Assembly (NCBI RefSeq): GCF_900637515.1
Contig: NZ_LR134375.1
Location: 641,952 to 705,951, forward strand
Reading direction: 5' to 3'
Length of the DNA: 64,000 bases
Origin: Veillonella dispar
GTDB taxonomy: Bacteria; Bacillota; Negativicutes; Veillonellales; Veillonellaceae
Shown: positions 9,707 to 18,764 of the stretch, piece after piece
Numbering within the stretch: position 1 is the first letter of the stretch
Layout of the letters: each line of letters opens with the position of its first letter
The notes under the pieces: model-generated
What the model was told of the DNA's origin: nothing
Databases searched by the model: none
The model's input: only the letters and a program-made list of their open reading frames with translations
Program-made: the position numbers and the translations under genes

Positions 9707-11052
9707 TTATCATACAACAAGGGGACTTGGTCTTAACTGATCGAATTCTTACCGGAGATTTACTTATCGATGGCGACAAAATTGTCGCCATCGATGAACA
9801 CATTTCTGTTCCAGAAGGTGCTGAAGTTATTAATGCAAAAGGTTGCTATGTGTTCCCAGGATTTATAGATCCTCATACACACTTTCAGATGACAAATGCC
9901 TTAGCGTCTACTGCGGATGATTTTGATAGTGGTACAAAAGCCGCTATTCTTGGTGGGACAACATCAATCATCAATTTTGCTTCTCCTGAGGAAGGATCCC
10001 TTTGTAAAGGTTTAGAGGTTCACAAGGAGCGTGCTGCAGGGCATTGCTCCTGTGACTACAAATTCCATATGGAACTTGTAGAAATGAATGAAGATGTAGC
10101 CCGTGAGATACCACAGGTCGTAGAGGCTGGTGTGTCATCCTTTAAAGTGTACTTAGCGTATGGTTTCCGTTTAACAGATCGAGAAATTTATGATGCTATA
10201 GAGGCAATCAAACCTACAGGAGCTCTTGTTGGAGCACACTGTGAAAATGGTGATTTAATTGACGCTCTCGTAGCTGATAAACGTAAGCGCGGTGAATTAG
10301 ATGTAAGCAATCATCCACTCACAAGACCGGCCATGATTGAATCGGAAGCGATTAAGCGTTTTAGTACAATAGGTGCTGCATTAGAGTATCCCGTACATAT
10401 TGTTCATGTAAGTTCTAAAGAGGGGATAGAAGAGGTTATTCGGGAACGAGACCTTGGACATAAAGTAACTTGTGAAACTTGCCCACAATATTTGGTGCTT
10501 GATGAATCACGATATAATTTACCTGATTTTGAAGGTGTTAAATATGTGATGAGTCCACCGCTGAGAACGATACAAGATCAAATGGCATTAAAGGATGCAT
10601 TAGTAAATGGTCTATTCCAAACGATTGGTTCGGATCATTGTAGCTTTACCTTTAATGATCAAAAATTAAAGAGTCGACATGACTTTACCCGGATTCCTGG
10701 TGGCATCCCAGGTGCTGAGGAACGAGGGATTGTCGCTTATGATGTGTTGGTAAACCAATGCAATATGAGCGCTGTAGATTTTATGAAATTAGTTAGTGAA
10801 AACCCTGCAAAACTTTATGGTATGTACCCTAAGAAGGGAACATTATCCATAGGTAGCGATGGGGATATTACAATTGTTGATAAGCGCATTGAGCATGTGC
10901 TTTCAAAAGAGTCTGCCCATACAAAGGCTGACTATATACCTTATGAGGGCATATCCGTAACAGGCAAAGTTCGAGATGTTATCCTTAGAGGTCACCATGT
11001 GGTACAAGATGGATCCTTATTAGAATCATATCTTGGTGAATGTATTCCTTAA
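9703..11052 (+). CDS. hyuA: dihydropyrimidinase/hydantoinase-type cyclic amidohydrolase
   Basis: A 449-residue amidohydrolase. Motifs fit a binuclear zinc site: DPHTHFQM (HxH), SSFKVYLAYG with the carboxylated lysine, GAHCENGD, HIVHVSSKEG and GSDHCS with the catalytic aspartate. The family opens cyclic ureides such as dihydropyrimidines and hydantoins. Its ATG overlaps the ygfK stop (ATGA), which implies translational coupling. Here it would open a ring intermediate of purine or urate breakdown; E. coli HyuA (YgeZ) is the obvious relative. Confidence 0.93.
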   Translation: MIIIQQGDLVLTDRILTGDLLIDGDKIVAIDEHISVPEGAEVINAKGCYVFPGFIDPHTHFQMTNALASTADDFDSGTKAAILGGTTSIINFASPEEGSLCKGLEVHKERAAGHCSCDYKFHMELVEMNEDVAREIPQVVEAGVSSFKVYLAYGFRLTDREIYDAIEAIKPTGALVGAHCENGDLIDALVADKRKRGELDVSNHPLTRPAMIESEAIKRFSTIGAALEYPVHIVHVSSKEGIEEVIRERDLGHKVTCETCPQYLVLDESRYNLPDFEGVKYVMSPPLRTIQDQMALKDALVNGLFQTIGSDHCSFTFNDQKLKSRHDFTRIPGGIPGAEERGIVAYDVLVNQCNMSAVDFMKLVSENPAKLYGMYPKKGTLSIGSDGDITIVDKRIEHVLSKESAHTKADYIPYEGISVTGKVRDVILRGHHVVQDGSLLESYLGECIP

Positions 11053-11069
11053 TGAGAGGAGGGCTATAT

Positions 11070-13619
11070 ATGTACCGCTTTCAAGTGAATGGCACCCAAC
11101 ATGAGGTTCAAGAGGATCAACGTTTAATTGATTTCTTGAGAGCTGATTTGAAATTGACGGGCACTAAAGAAGGTTGTAGTGCTGGTGCTTGTGGTACGTG
11201 TACAGTAATTATAGACGGAAAAAAAGCAAAGGCTTGTGTAACTAAATTATCCCAATTAGATGGTAAATCAGTCGTAACAATTGAGGGCTTATCTGAACGG
11301 GAAAAAGCGGTATACACCTATGCTTTTGGTGAATGCGGAGCGGTGCAGTGTGGTTTCTGTATCCCAGGTATGATTATTAGTGCAAAAGTTTTGATTGATG
11401 AAAATAATGACCCTACACCTGACGATGTTAAAAAAGCTATTTTAGGCAATATCTGTCGTTGTACTGGTTATGTGAAAATCGAAGAAGGCATTATGCTGGC
11501 AGCAAAAATGTTCCGTGAGAACTTACCAGTTCCTGAAAAGGATACAACTGGTAATGTAGGTGCTCGTTTACACCGCGTTGATGCGGAGGAAAAAGCACTT
11601 GGTACTGGACAATATGCTGATGATATCCAGATGGATGGCATGATTTACGCAAAAGCGTTGCGTTCTAAATACCCTCGTGCTAGAGTCGATCGCGTTGATG
11701 TGTCTAAAGCACTTGCACATCCTAAGTGTGTAACGGCTTTGACTGCTAAAGATGTACCATTCAATAAGACTGGTCACTTAGTGCCAGACTGGGATGTACT
11801 CATCGCAGAAGGTGATAATACTCGCTATGTTGGCGATGCAATTGCGCTCGTAGCAACTACAGAGAAAAAATACTTGGACGAAGTTCTTGCTCTTGTTGAA
11901 GTTGATTATACAGAGTTAGAGCCTGTAGTAGACCCATTAGAAGCATTGAAACCAGATGCACCTCAATTACATCCAAACGGAAATATATTGACTCGTCAAA
12001 CATTATCTCGTGGTGATGTAGATAAGGCTATTGCTGAGGCCGCATTTGTAGTGACGAATCACTATTCCACACCTCAAACCGACCATGCATTCATGGAACC
12101 TGAATGTGCTGTAGCATATCGTGAAGGCGATGTAATTCATTTACATTCCGGTAGCCAAAATGTTTACGATGATCGTCATGAAGTGTCTCGTATGCTTGGC
12201 ATCCCTGAGGAATCTGTACAAGTTCATAGCATGCTCGTAGGTGGCGGCTTTGGTGGTAAAGAGGACATGAGCGTACAGCATCATGCATCTCTTGTAGCTT
12301 GGCTTACAGGCAAACCAACTAAGGTTCTCTTCTCTCGTCAAGAAAGTCTTAATATTCATCCTAAACGCCATGCGATGGAAATGGATATTACTACTGCTTG
12401 TGACGCAGAAGGCAACTTGGTAGCAAGTAAGGTAAACATCGTATCTAATTGTGGTGCATATGCATCCTTAGGTGGTCCTGTACTTCAACGTGCAGGTACA
12501 CACTCTTGTGGTCCTTACAAATTTGATAACTTTGCCTTTGATGGCGTTTGCGTTTACACAAATACTGTTCCTGGTGGTGCATTCCGCGGGTTCGGTGTAA
12601 CACAAACTATCTTTGGTCAAGAACAAAATATTGATGAATTAGCAGCATTGGTAGGCATGGATCCTTGGGAGTTCCGTTATAAAAACGTTGTTCGCCCTGG
12701 TGACTCCTTACCAAATGGCCAAATTTGCTCCGAAGAAACTGCATTAGCAGAATGTTTGGAAGCAGTAAAAGATGCATACTACGCATCTGACCGTACAGGT
12801 CTTGCTGTATGCTTGAAAAACAGTGGTATCGGTGTAGGGTTACCTGATACTGGCCGCATTATCTTAGAAGTGCGTGACGGTGTGGTTCGCATCCGTACTG
12901 GCGCAGCTTGTATCGGTCAAGGTATGGCTACTATGGCTACTCAAGTTCTTTGTGAAACAACTGGTTTAACAGCTGACAAAGTATTTGTAGAACGCCCTGA
13001 CACAGTACGTACACCAGACTCTGGTACAACTACTGCATCTCGTCAAACAGTATTCACTGGTGAAGCAACGCGTAAAGCAAGTCTTCGCTTGAAAGAAATG
13101 TTAGAAACTAAGACATTAGAGGAACTGAATGGCGTAGAAATTTATGAAGAGTTCCTTGGTGAAACAGATCCATTCAACTCTGATAAACCACATCCAAAAA
13201 ATCACGTTGCCTATGGTTACGGTGCTTGTGTAGCAACAATTGGTGAAGATAATAAAATTGCTGATTTACATGTAGCATACGACGTAGGTCGTGTAGTTAA
13301 CCCACAATCCTGTGCTGGTCAAGCTGAAGGCGGCGCTATCATGGGTATGGGCTTTGCTGTAACAGAAGACTTCCCTTATAAAGATGGCTATGTAACAGCT
13401 AAATACGGCACTCTAGGTCTTCTTAGAGCGACACAATGTCCACCAATTCATGTGAGTTTGATTGAAAAGGGGACACCAGAACAATATGCATACGGCGCTA
13501 AAGGTATTGGTGAAATTTCCAGTATTCCAATTGCACCAGCTATTGCAAATGCGTATCGTCGTATTGACGGAGAACCACGTAGATCCTTGCCGATTCAACA
13601 TACAGGTTATAAAAAATAG
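11070..13619 (+). CDS. xdhD: XdhD-type molybdenum hydroxylase with fused 2Fe-2S domain
   Basis: An 849-residue fusion. Residues 1-150 hold two [2Fe-2S] domains (GCSAGACGTCTV and CGAVQCGFCIPG...GNICRCTGY). The rest is the molybdopterin-binding region with VGGGFGGKED, GGAFRGFG and the catalytic glutamate in GAKGIGE. This is the layout of selenium-dependent xanthine dehydrogenase-like enzymes such as E. coli XdhD. ATG 11070 follows GAGAGGAGGG. It would interconvert hydroxylated purines. No FAD-binding subunit gene lies beside it, so its electron partner is not obvious. Confidence 0.93.
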   Translation: MYRFQVNGTQHEVQEDQRLIDFLRADLKLTGTKEGCSAGACGTCTVIIDGKKAKACVTKLSQLDGKSVVTIEGLSEREKAVYTYAFGECGAVQCGFCIPGMIISAKVLIDENNDPTPDDVKKAILGNICRCTGYVKIEEGIMLAAKMFRENLPVPEKDTTGNVGARLHRVDAEEKALGTGQYADDIQMDGMIYAKALRSKYPRARVDRVDVSKALAHPKCVTALTAKDVPFNKTGHLVPDWDVLIAEGDNTRYVGDAIALVATTEKKYLDEVLALVEVDYTELEPVVDPLEALKPDAPQLHPNGNILTRQTLSRGDVDKAIAEAAFVVTNHYSTPQTDHAFMEPECAVAYREGDVIHLHSGSQNVYDDRHEVSRMLGIPEESVQVHSMLVGGGFGGKEDMSVQHHASLVAWLTGKPTKVLFSRQESLNIHPKRHAMEMDITTACDAEGNLVASKVNIVSNCGAYASLGGPVLQRAGTHSCGPYKFDNFAFDGVCVYTNTVPGGAFRGFGVTQTIFGQEQNIDELAALVGMDPWEFRYKNVVRPGDSLPNGQICSEETALAECLEAVKDAYYASDRTGLAVCLKNSGIGVGLPDTGRIILEVRDGVVRIRTGAACIGQGMATMATQVLCETTGLTADKVFVERPDTVRTPDSGTTTASRQTVFTGEATRKASLRLKEMLETKTLEELNGVEIYEEFLGETDPFNSDKPHPKNHVAYGYGACVATIGEDNKIADLHVAYDVGRVVNPQSCAGQAEGGAIMGMGFAVTEDFPYKDGYVTAKYGTLGLLRATQCPPIHVSLIEKGTPEQYAYGAKGIGEISSIPIAPAIANAYRRIDGEPRRSLPIQHTGYKK

Positions 13620-13633
13620 AATATTTGCTTAGT

Positions 13634-13657
13634 GGTTAGGGGCCTTAGCCCCTGACC
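13634..13657 (+). other. GC-rich hairpin after xdhD
   Basis: GGTTAGGGGC (13634-13643) and GCCCCTGACC (13648-13657) form a 10-bp stem with one G-T pair and a CTTA loop. No T-run follows. A second small dyad, CTATC/GATAG, lies at 13699-13714 before the permease. They may stabilise the mRNA 3' end or regulate permease expression. Confidence 0.5.
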
Positions 13658-13766
13658 ATCAAGGTTCCCACGTGAAGTCGATGAGATTTCTCTAAACTCT
13701 ATCATGTACGATAGTATGACTATATTATTTACTAGTAACTAAAACGTAAGATATGAGGTGATTCTT

Positions 13767-15152
13767 ATGAGTAAAGCTATATCTGGCGTCGACCATGTAG
13801 ATGGTATGCTGCCAATCCCGCAATTGTTTGCTTATGGCTTACAGCACGTACTAGCTATGTACGCAGGTGCAGTAGCGGTACCAATCATCATCGCACAAGC
13901 GATGAACTTACCTATTGAAGACTTAATTCGTTTGATTACGGCCGACTTGTTCACATGTGGTGTTGCTACATTGATTCAAACATTAGGCTTTGGTCCTATC
14001 GGTGGTCGTATTCCTCTTATTCAAGGTGTAACATTTGCTTCTGTAGGTCCAATGATTATGATTGGTCAGCAGCATGATATTACAACTATCTACGGTGCGA
14101 TTATCGTAGCCGGTATCTTTACATTCCTTGTGGCTCCATTCTTTAGTCGTTTGATTCGTCTATTCCCACCTGTAGTAACAGGCACTATCATTACTATTAT
14201 TGGTATCAACTTGATGCCAGTAGCAGTTAAATGGATGGGCGGCGGTGCAGGCAGTCCAAACTTTGGTGATCCGCTTAACATTGCCCTTGGTGTAGCTACA
14301 TTTGTTATTGTTATTATAACCTATCGATTTGGTAAAGGATTTATTGGTAATCTAGCAATCTTAGTAGGTCTTATCCTCGGTACAGCCCTTGCTATGCTTT
14401 GTGGTGTTACTGACTTCTCCGAAGTAGGTCGTTCTCAATGGGTATCCATTGTAACACCGTTATATTTTGGTCTTCCAACCTTTGACTTTGCTTCTATCAT
14501 TTCTATGATCATTGTAATGCTCGTAGTTATGGTTGAAACAACTGGTGACAGTATCGCAGTAGGCGAAATCGTTGATAAACCTATCGGTCAAAAAGAGTTG
14601 GCTGCAGTACTTCGTGCTGATGGCTTATCTACTCTTATCGGTGGTATTCTTAACAGCTTCCCTTACACAGCGTTCGCTCAAAACGTTGGTCTTATCGCTG
14701 TAACACGTGTTAAGAGCCGCTTCGTTGTAGCAGCATCTGGTGTTATTCTTATTTTATTAGGTCTTTTCCCTAAATTAGCTGCTATCGTAGCTTGTATCCC
14801 AAATGCCGTTTTAGGCGGTGCAGGTATCGCAATGTTTGGTATGATTATTGCCAGCGGTATCCGTTCCCTTGGTAAAGTTAGCTTTGATGGTAACTACAAC
14901 TTGATGTTAGTAGCAATCAGTATTGGTGTATCCATGATTCCTCTAGCTGCGCCTAACTTCTACGCTCATTTCCCAGATTGGGCTCAAATTCTTTTGAAAT
15001 CTGGTATCACAGCTGGTAGTATCATTGCCGTTCTTCTAAACGTTGTATTCAATGGCTTTGGTTACAAAACTGTTAACGAACCTAATCGTGCAATACATAA
15101 ATACCGTCACTTCACACGATTCAAAGGCTATCCTAAACATTTCTATCAATAA
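13767..15152 (+). CDS. NCS2-family purine (xanthine/urate) permease
   Basis: A 461-residue polytopic membrane protein of the nucleobase-ascorbate transporter family. The first membrane segment carries the QH pair (YGLQHVLAMYAG), and the family signature QNVGLIAVTR is intact. Such proteins import xanthine, urate or uracil with a proton. ATG 13767 has GAGGTG 6 bases upstream. It ends the purine cluster before a strong terminator and likely supplies its substrate. Xanthine versus urate preference cannot be decided from sequence alone. Confidence 0.92.
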   Translation: MSKAISGVDHVDGMLPIPQLFAYGLQHVLAMYAGAVAVPIIIAQAMNLPIEDLIRLITADLFTCGVATLIQTLGFGPIGGRIPLIQGVTFASVGPMIMIGQQHDITTIYGAIIVAGIFTFLVAPFFSRLIRLFPPVVTGTIITIIGINLMPVAVKWMGGGAGSPNFGDPLNIALGVATFVIVIITYRFGKGFIGNLAILVGLILGTALAMLCGVTDFSEVGRSQWVSIVTPLYFGLPTFDFASIISMIIVMLVVMVETTGDSIAVGEIVDKPIGQKELAAVLRADGLSTLIGGILNSFPYTAFAQNVGLIAVTRVKSRFVVAASGVILILLGLFPKLAAIVACIPNAVLGGAGIAMFGMIIASGIRSLGKVSFDGNYNLMLVAISIGVSMIPLAAPNFYAHFPDWAQILLKSGITAGSIIAVLLNVVFNGFGYKTVNEPNRAIHKYRHFTRFKGYPKHFYQ

Positions 15153-15256
15153 TATATAGTTAGACGAGTTTATTCTCATACGATTACATGTATTGTCTTT
15201 CACAATAGAAACCTTGTTTGTATAGGTAAAACATCTATATACATGTTTTCGATTTT

Positions 15257-15294
15257 AAAAGGGCTCACTCTAGTTTTAGAGTGAGCCCTTTTTT
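15257..15294 (+). terminator. Rho-independent terminator after the purine permease
   Basis: A perfect 16-bp stem (15257-15272 with 15277-15292) with loop GTTT and an uninterrupted T tail. It closes the purine catabolism cluster. Confidence 0.95.
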
Positions 15295-15356
15295 GTGTGG
15301 AATCGTGTACTACTTTGGTATATAATTAAATAATATTATTGCAAAGGAGACGCATT

Positions 15357-16547
15357 ATGAAAGACGAGCGATTTATAGTTACGTATCGAATAGAAGCAAG
15401 TTCATATGAAGAGGCAAAAGCTATTGCGTGGGCTGTTCAAGTAGAACAAACCATAGAGTTTCCTTATGAGTTTGTCACAGATCCATATATTAAAGGAACC
15501 ATTACTGGTCGATTAGAATCTCTTGAACCGATGAAACAGGATTCTGCATATGTTAATGTTGGTGTCATGCCAAATGCTGTTATCGATATATCTCGTTACT
15601 ATGTGGCTCGTATTTCATATCTTGTAGATAGTACTGCCTTAGAAGCAACGCAATTTTTAAATGTTGTCTTTGGAAACTCGTCCTTACAACCTCATATTTG
15701 GGTGGTAGATGTTGAATTATGCCCAACTCTTTACGATGTGTTTAAAGGACCACGTTTTGGTTTGCATGGGATTCGCCAACTAGTGGAAACACCAACGCGT
15801 CCTATGATTCAAGCCGTTGTAAAACCTATGGGGACACCTAATGAAGAGCTAGCTCGTATGTGTGGTGCTTATACACGTGGTGGGGCAGATGTCATTAAGG
15901 ATGACCATGGTATTTCTAATCAGTCATTCTCTCAATTTAAAGATCGGGTAAAGCGATGTGCTGCTATAGTGCGTGAAATGAATGATAAACACGGCACACA
16001 TACCTTATATGCAGCTAATGTGTCTGGCGATGGTACAGACGTAATAGAACGTGCTTATTTTGCTAAGGAAGCTGGCGCAACGGCTCTTATGGTGGCCTCA
16101 GGGCTCGTTGGGTTTGGTTGGCTACATAAACTAGCTAGTGATGAAAAATTACAATTGCCCATTATACACCATCCCGCTTATTCAGGTGGATTTGTAAGTC
16201 CTGGCACATCTGGTATAGCTGATTATCTACAATTAGGCTTGTTACCTCGTATTTTTGGGGCTGATATGCCAATCTTTGTATCCTATGGTGGACGATTTAC
16301 TTTCACAGAGGAGCAATGTAAGAGAATTTCGAATTATATTAAACAACCTATGGCATTGATGAAAGCGGCTTGCCCAGCTCCAGGTGGTGGTGTAACAGAT
16401 GCTCGTCTTAATGAACTAGTTAAGTTGTATGGCAATGATACGATGTTCCTCGTTGGGGGCGATATGTTCCGTAGAGGTCCGGATATCGAGTCTAATATGG
16501 CTTACTTTGTAGAGCGTTTGACTGACTTATCTGAAAGTAAGTCATAA
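15357..16547 (+). CDS. RuBisCO-like protein (form IV type)
   Basis: A 396-residue protein with the two-domain RuBisCO large-subunit layout: an N-terminal alpha/beta domain to ~residue 135, then a TIM barrel. The first catalytic lysine is kept (K156 in VVKPMGTP), but the second is methionine (M158). The metal motif is K181-D182-D183-H184 instead of KDDE. The loop-6 region reads VSYGGRF (308-314) with no lid lysine. H271-H272 and late glycine motifs (PAPGGG, LVGGD) remain. It should not fix CO2; relatives act as enolases, isomerases or decarboxylases on sugar-phosphate-like compounds. The start follows AAAGGAG. It is a short unit between a terminator and walJ. Confidence 0.88.
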   Translation: MKDERFIVTYRIEASSYEEAKAIAWAVQVEQTIEFPYEFVTDPYIKGTITGRLESLEPMKQDSAYVNVGVMPNAVIDISRYYVARISYLVDSTALEATQFLNVVFGNSSLQPHIWVVDVELCPTLYDVFKGPRFGLHGIRQLVETPTRPMIQAVVKPMGTPNEELARMCGAYTRGGADVIKDDHGISNQSFSQFKDRVKRCAAIVREMNDKHGTHTLYAANVSGDGTDVIERAYFAKEAGATALMVASGLVGFGWLHKLASDEKLQLPIIHHPAYSGGFVSPGTSGIADYLQLGLLPRIFGADMPIFVSYGGRFTFTEEQCKRISNYIKQPMALMKAACPAPGGGVTDARLNELVKLYGNDTMFLVGGDMFRRGPDIESNMAYFVERLTDLSESKS

Positions 16548-16653
16548 TAGTTTAGGCGTACATAACTTAATACAATAGTTATATCGAATAACTAAGTCAC
16601 TGACTTTCACAAAAATATGTAAAGAATTATGATTAAGTATATGGAGTGTTTTG

Positions 16654-17460
16654 ATGAGTGAATCCTCACCGTTGGAGGTCCATGTCCTTGCTAGTGGTAG
16701 TAAGGGCAATTGTACAGTAATAAAAAAAGGGAACTCCGTCATATTGCACGATGTGGGCATTAGTTGCCGGCGCATCGTCAATGGTTTAAAAGAATTGCAT
16801 ATCGATATGGCACAGGTAGAGGGCATTTTTATCAGTCATGAACATAGTGATCATATTGCAGGGCTTCAACAATTGTTGAAACGTTTTGATATTCCTGTGT
16901 ATACAAAACAAGGAACGTGGCGTGAAATTCAAGATAAGTTAATTGTGCCAAAGAACCAATTAATCGAATTGACTAAGGGTAGCCTCTCTCTTGGCAATCT
17001 TGTAGTCGAGTCATTTGGCGTTAGTCATGATGCGGCTGATCCAATAGGTATTAATGTATTTGCTGGAAAAGATAAGGCTACTGTCGTTACCGATACGGGT
17101 GTAATTTCTGATAGTATCTTACATCGTATGGATGATACAACTCTGCTAGTACTAGAAGCCAATTATGACCCTCATATGCTGCGCTTTGGTCCTTATCAAC
17201 CATTTTTAAAACAACGTGTTGCTAGTGATGAAGGTCATTTAAGCAATGAAATGGCTGCCCGAGCTTTACTCATGATGAAGCGACCTGACTTTATGCAAGT
17301 TATTTTGGCCCATCGTTCTGAAAATAACAATAATGCCGTCCTTGTTACGCAAACGATAGGACAGATGCTTGTAGATGGAGGCGTTCGCATTGGGCCGGAA
17401 ATGAAATTGCAACATGGACAACCTAATGAAATTGTGTCTATGCAATCTGTAAAGAGGTAG
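16654..17460 (+). CDS. walJ: WalJ/YycJ-type metallo-beta-lactamase-fold hydrolase
   Basis: A 268-residue cytoplasmic metallo-hydrolase with the metal motif ISHEHSDHIAG (residues ~55-65) and a second histidine in GVSHDAADP. The family (YycJ/WalJ) is linked to cell-wall and DNA-replication coordination in Firmicutes, usually encoded near walKR; here no walKR is adjacent. ATG 16654 is chosen because GGAGTG lies 6 bases upstream; a TTG at 16651 is possible. rlmH follows after 3 bases, as in B. subtilis-type arrangements. Confidence 0.9.
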   Translation: MSESSPLEVHVLASGSKGNCTVIKKGNSVILHDVGISCRRIVNGLKELHIDMAQVEGIFISHEHSDHIAGLQQLLKRFDIPVYTKQGTWREIQDKLIVPKNQLIELTKGSLSLGNLVVESFGVSHDAADPIGINVFAGKDKATVVTDTGVISDSILHRMDDTTLLVLEANYDPHMLRFGPYQPFLKQRVASDEGHLSNEMAARALLMMKRPDFMQVILAHRSENNNNAVLVTQTIGQMLVDGGVRIGPEMKLQHGQPNEIVSMQSVKR

Positions 17461-17463
17461 AGT

Positions 17464-17943
17464 ATGAGATTTTATGTAGTTTGTATTGGTAAGTTAAAAG
17501 ATGCTTACTTGCGCGATGGGGTAGCGGAATTTGTAAAACGTATGCGTCCATACGGGGGCATTACGATTACAGAACTAAATGAAAGTAAAATTGGAGATAA
17601 ACCAAGTGATGCGGATCGCAAACAAGTCGTTGTAGAAGAGGGGGAACGTTTATTAAAAGCGGTTCCTAAGAATGCCTATACCGTTTTGCTTGATGTGTAT
17701 GGTAAAACGATGTCCTCTGAAGAGTTAGCTAAAACAATAGCTAAACTAGAAGTCGATGGTATAAGTGATATGGCGTTCATCGTTGGCGGTGCTTTTGGCG
17801 TAAGCGATGAGTTGCGCAAGTCTGTGAATTATAAATTATCCTTTAGTCCTATGACATTTACCCATCAAATGGTGCGCTTGCTGCTAGTAGAGCAAATTTA
17901 TAGGGCGTCTAAAATTAATCGAAATGAACCATATCATTGGTGA
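17464..17943 (+). CDS. rlmH: 23S rRNA (pseudouridine1915-N3)-methyltransferase
   Basis: A 159-residue SPOUT-fold methyltransferase of standard length that methylates pseudouridine 1915 in helix 69 of 23S rRNA. The SAM-knot sequence FIVGGAFGVSDELR and the C-terminal MTFTHQMVRLLLVEQIYRA are typical. It starts three bases after walJ and is presumably co-transcribed. Confidence 0.97.
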   Translation: MRFYVVCIGKLKDAYLRDGVAEFVKRMRPYGGITITELNESKIGDKPSDADRKQVVVEEGERLLKAVPKNAYTVLLDVYGKTMSSEELAKTIAKLEVDGISDMAFIVGGAFGVSDELRKSVNYKLSFSPMTFTHQMVRLLLVEQIYRASKINRNEPYHW

Positions 17944-18095
17944 TGTATTTAATTTCAATAGATCGTATCGCTTGAATAAATAATATAATTATGATGATGG
18001 TAGATTGATTTAGTATCAGTATAAGAAACACTATTAGAATAGACTTACAAATTATTTATATAATGTTCTTATGAAAAAAGGAGTTTTATTATATT

Positions 18096-18149
18096 ATGTC
18101 GAATAGTATAATAAAGCAAGATGTATTTGTAAGGAGGAATTCACTATGA
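18096..18149 (+). CDS. possible 17-residue upstream ORF coupled to the CBS protein
   Basis: A short reading frame (MSNSIIKQDVFVRRNSL) begins at 18096, 12 bases after AAAAGGAG, and its TGA overlaps the ATG of the CBS gene (ATGA). It is too short for any family assignment. The overlap is typical of translational coupling, but the long ribosome-site spacing leaves this doubtful. Confidence 0.25.
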   Translation: MSNSIIKQDVFVRRNSL

Positions 18150-18601
18150 AAATCCAAGAAGTAATGAATAAATACCCTGTTACTGTTGGCAAAGATGCGC
18201 CAATTTCTGATGTAGCTGATTTGTTGGTAAAATATAATTTAACAGCTGTTTCCGTAGTGGATGACAACAATAAATTATTAGGTATTATTTCTGAAGGCGA
18301 TTTGCTTTACAAAAAAGTACGTCCTCATGTACCTCACTATGTAAATGTATTAGGTGCTAGTATCTATTACAATGGCATTGGCGAATATAATGCTCAATTT
18401 AAAAAATTGTTAGCGTCTCATGTTCATGAGTTGATGACTGAAGAAGTCATTACAACTACACCGGATAAAGATGTAGAAGAAATTGTATCTGTTATGCTTG
18501 ATCAACATTTAAAGAATGTTCCTGTAGTAGACAAGGATTACCATTTGATTGGTATCTTATCTCGCCGTGACATCATCAAATTGATCGCTAAAGATAACTA
18601 A
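18146..18601 (+). CDS. CBS-domain protein
   Basis: A 151-residue protein made of a CBS domain pair (about residues 1-60 and 92-150) joined by a short insert (KVRPHVPHYVNVLGASIYYNG). CBS pairs bind adenosine nucleotides and sense energy state. No enzymatic domain is attached, so it probably regulates a partner. AAGGAGG precedes the ATG. It has its own terminator and forms a monocistronic unit between rlmH and tig. Confidence 0.88.
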   Translation: MKIQEVMNKYPVTVGKDAPISDVADLLVKYNLTAVSVVDDNNKLLGIISEGDLLYKKVRPHVPHYVNVLGASIYYNGIGEYNAQFKKLLASHVHELMTEEVITTTPDKDVEEIVSVMLDQHLKNVPVVDKDYHLIGILSRRDIIKLIAKDN

Positions 18602-18625
18602 TTTGCATAATTATGTAATACATAT

Positions 18626-18654
18626 AAAGACCACCCGTTTTGGGGTGGTCTTTT
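18626..18654 (+). terminator. Rho-independent terminator after the CBS gene
   Basis: AAAGACCACCC pairs with GGGTGGTCTTT around a short T-rich loop, followed by TTTT. Confidence 0.92.
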
Positions 18655-18672
18655 AGTGTAAATTGAGAAGAA

Positions 18673-18701
18673 TTGCATTGACCTTGCATTTATGTTATTA
18701 T
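18673..18701 (+). promoter_or_regulatory. promoter for tig
   Basis: TTGCAT (18673-18678), a 17-bp spacer and TATTAT (18696-18701), with an extended -10 TG at 18693-18694. Confidence 0.65.
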
Positions 18702-18764
18702 TAGGAGTGCATAATATACTACAGAAATTTGGGCGTATTGCCCTTCGAGGAGGACATATTTTAA

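Noticed and set aside
15357-16547. True RuBisCO carboxylase
   Set aside because: Key catalytic residues (second lysine, metal glutamate, loop-6 lysine) are replaced.
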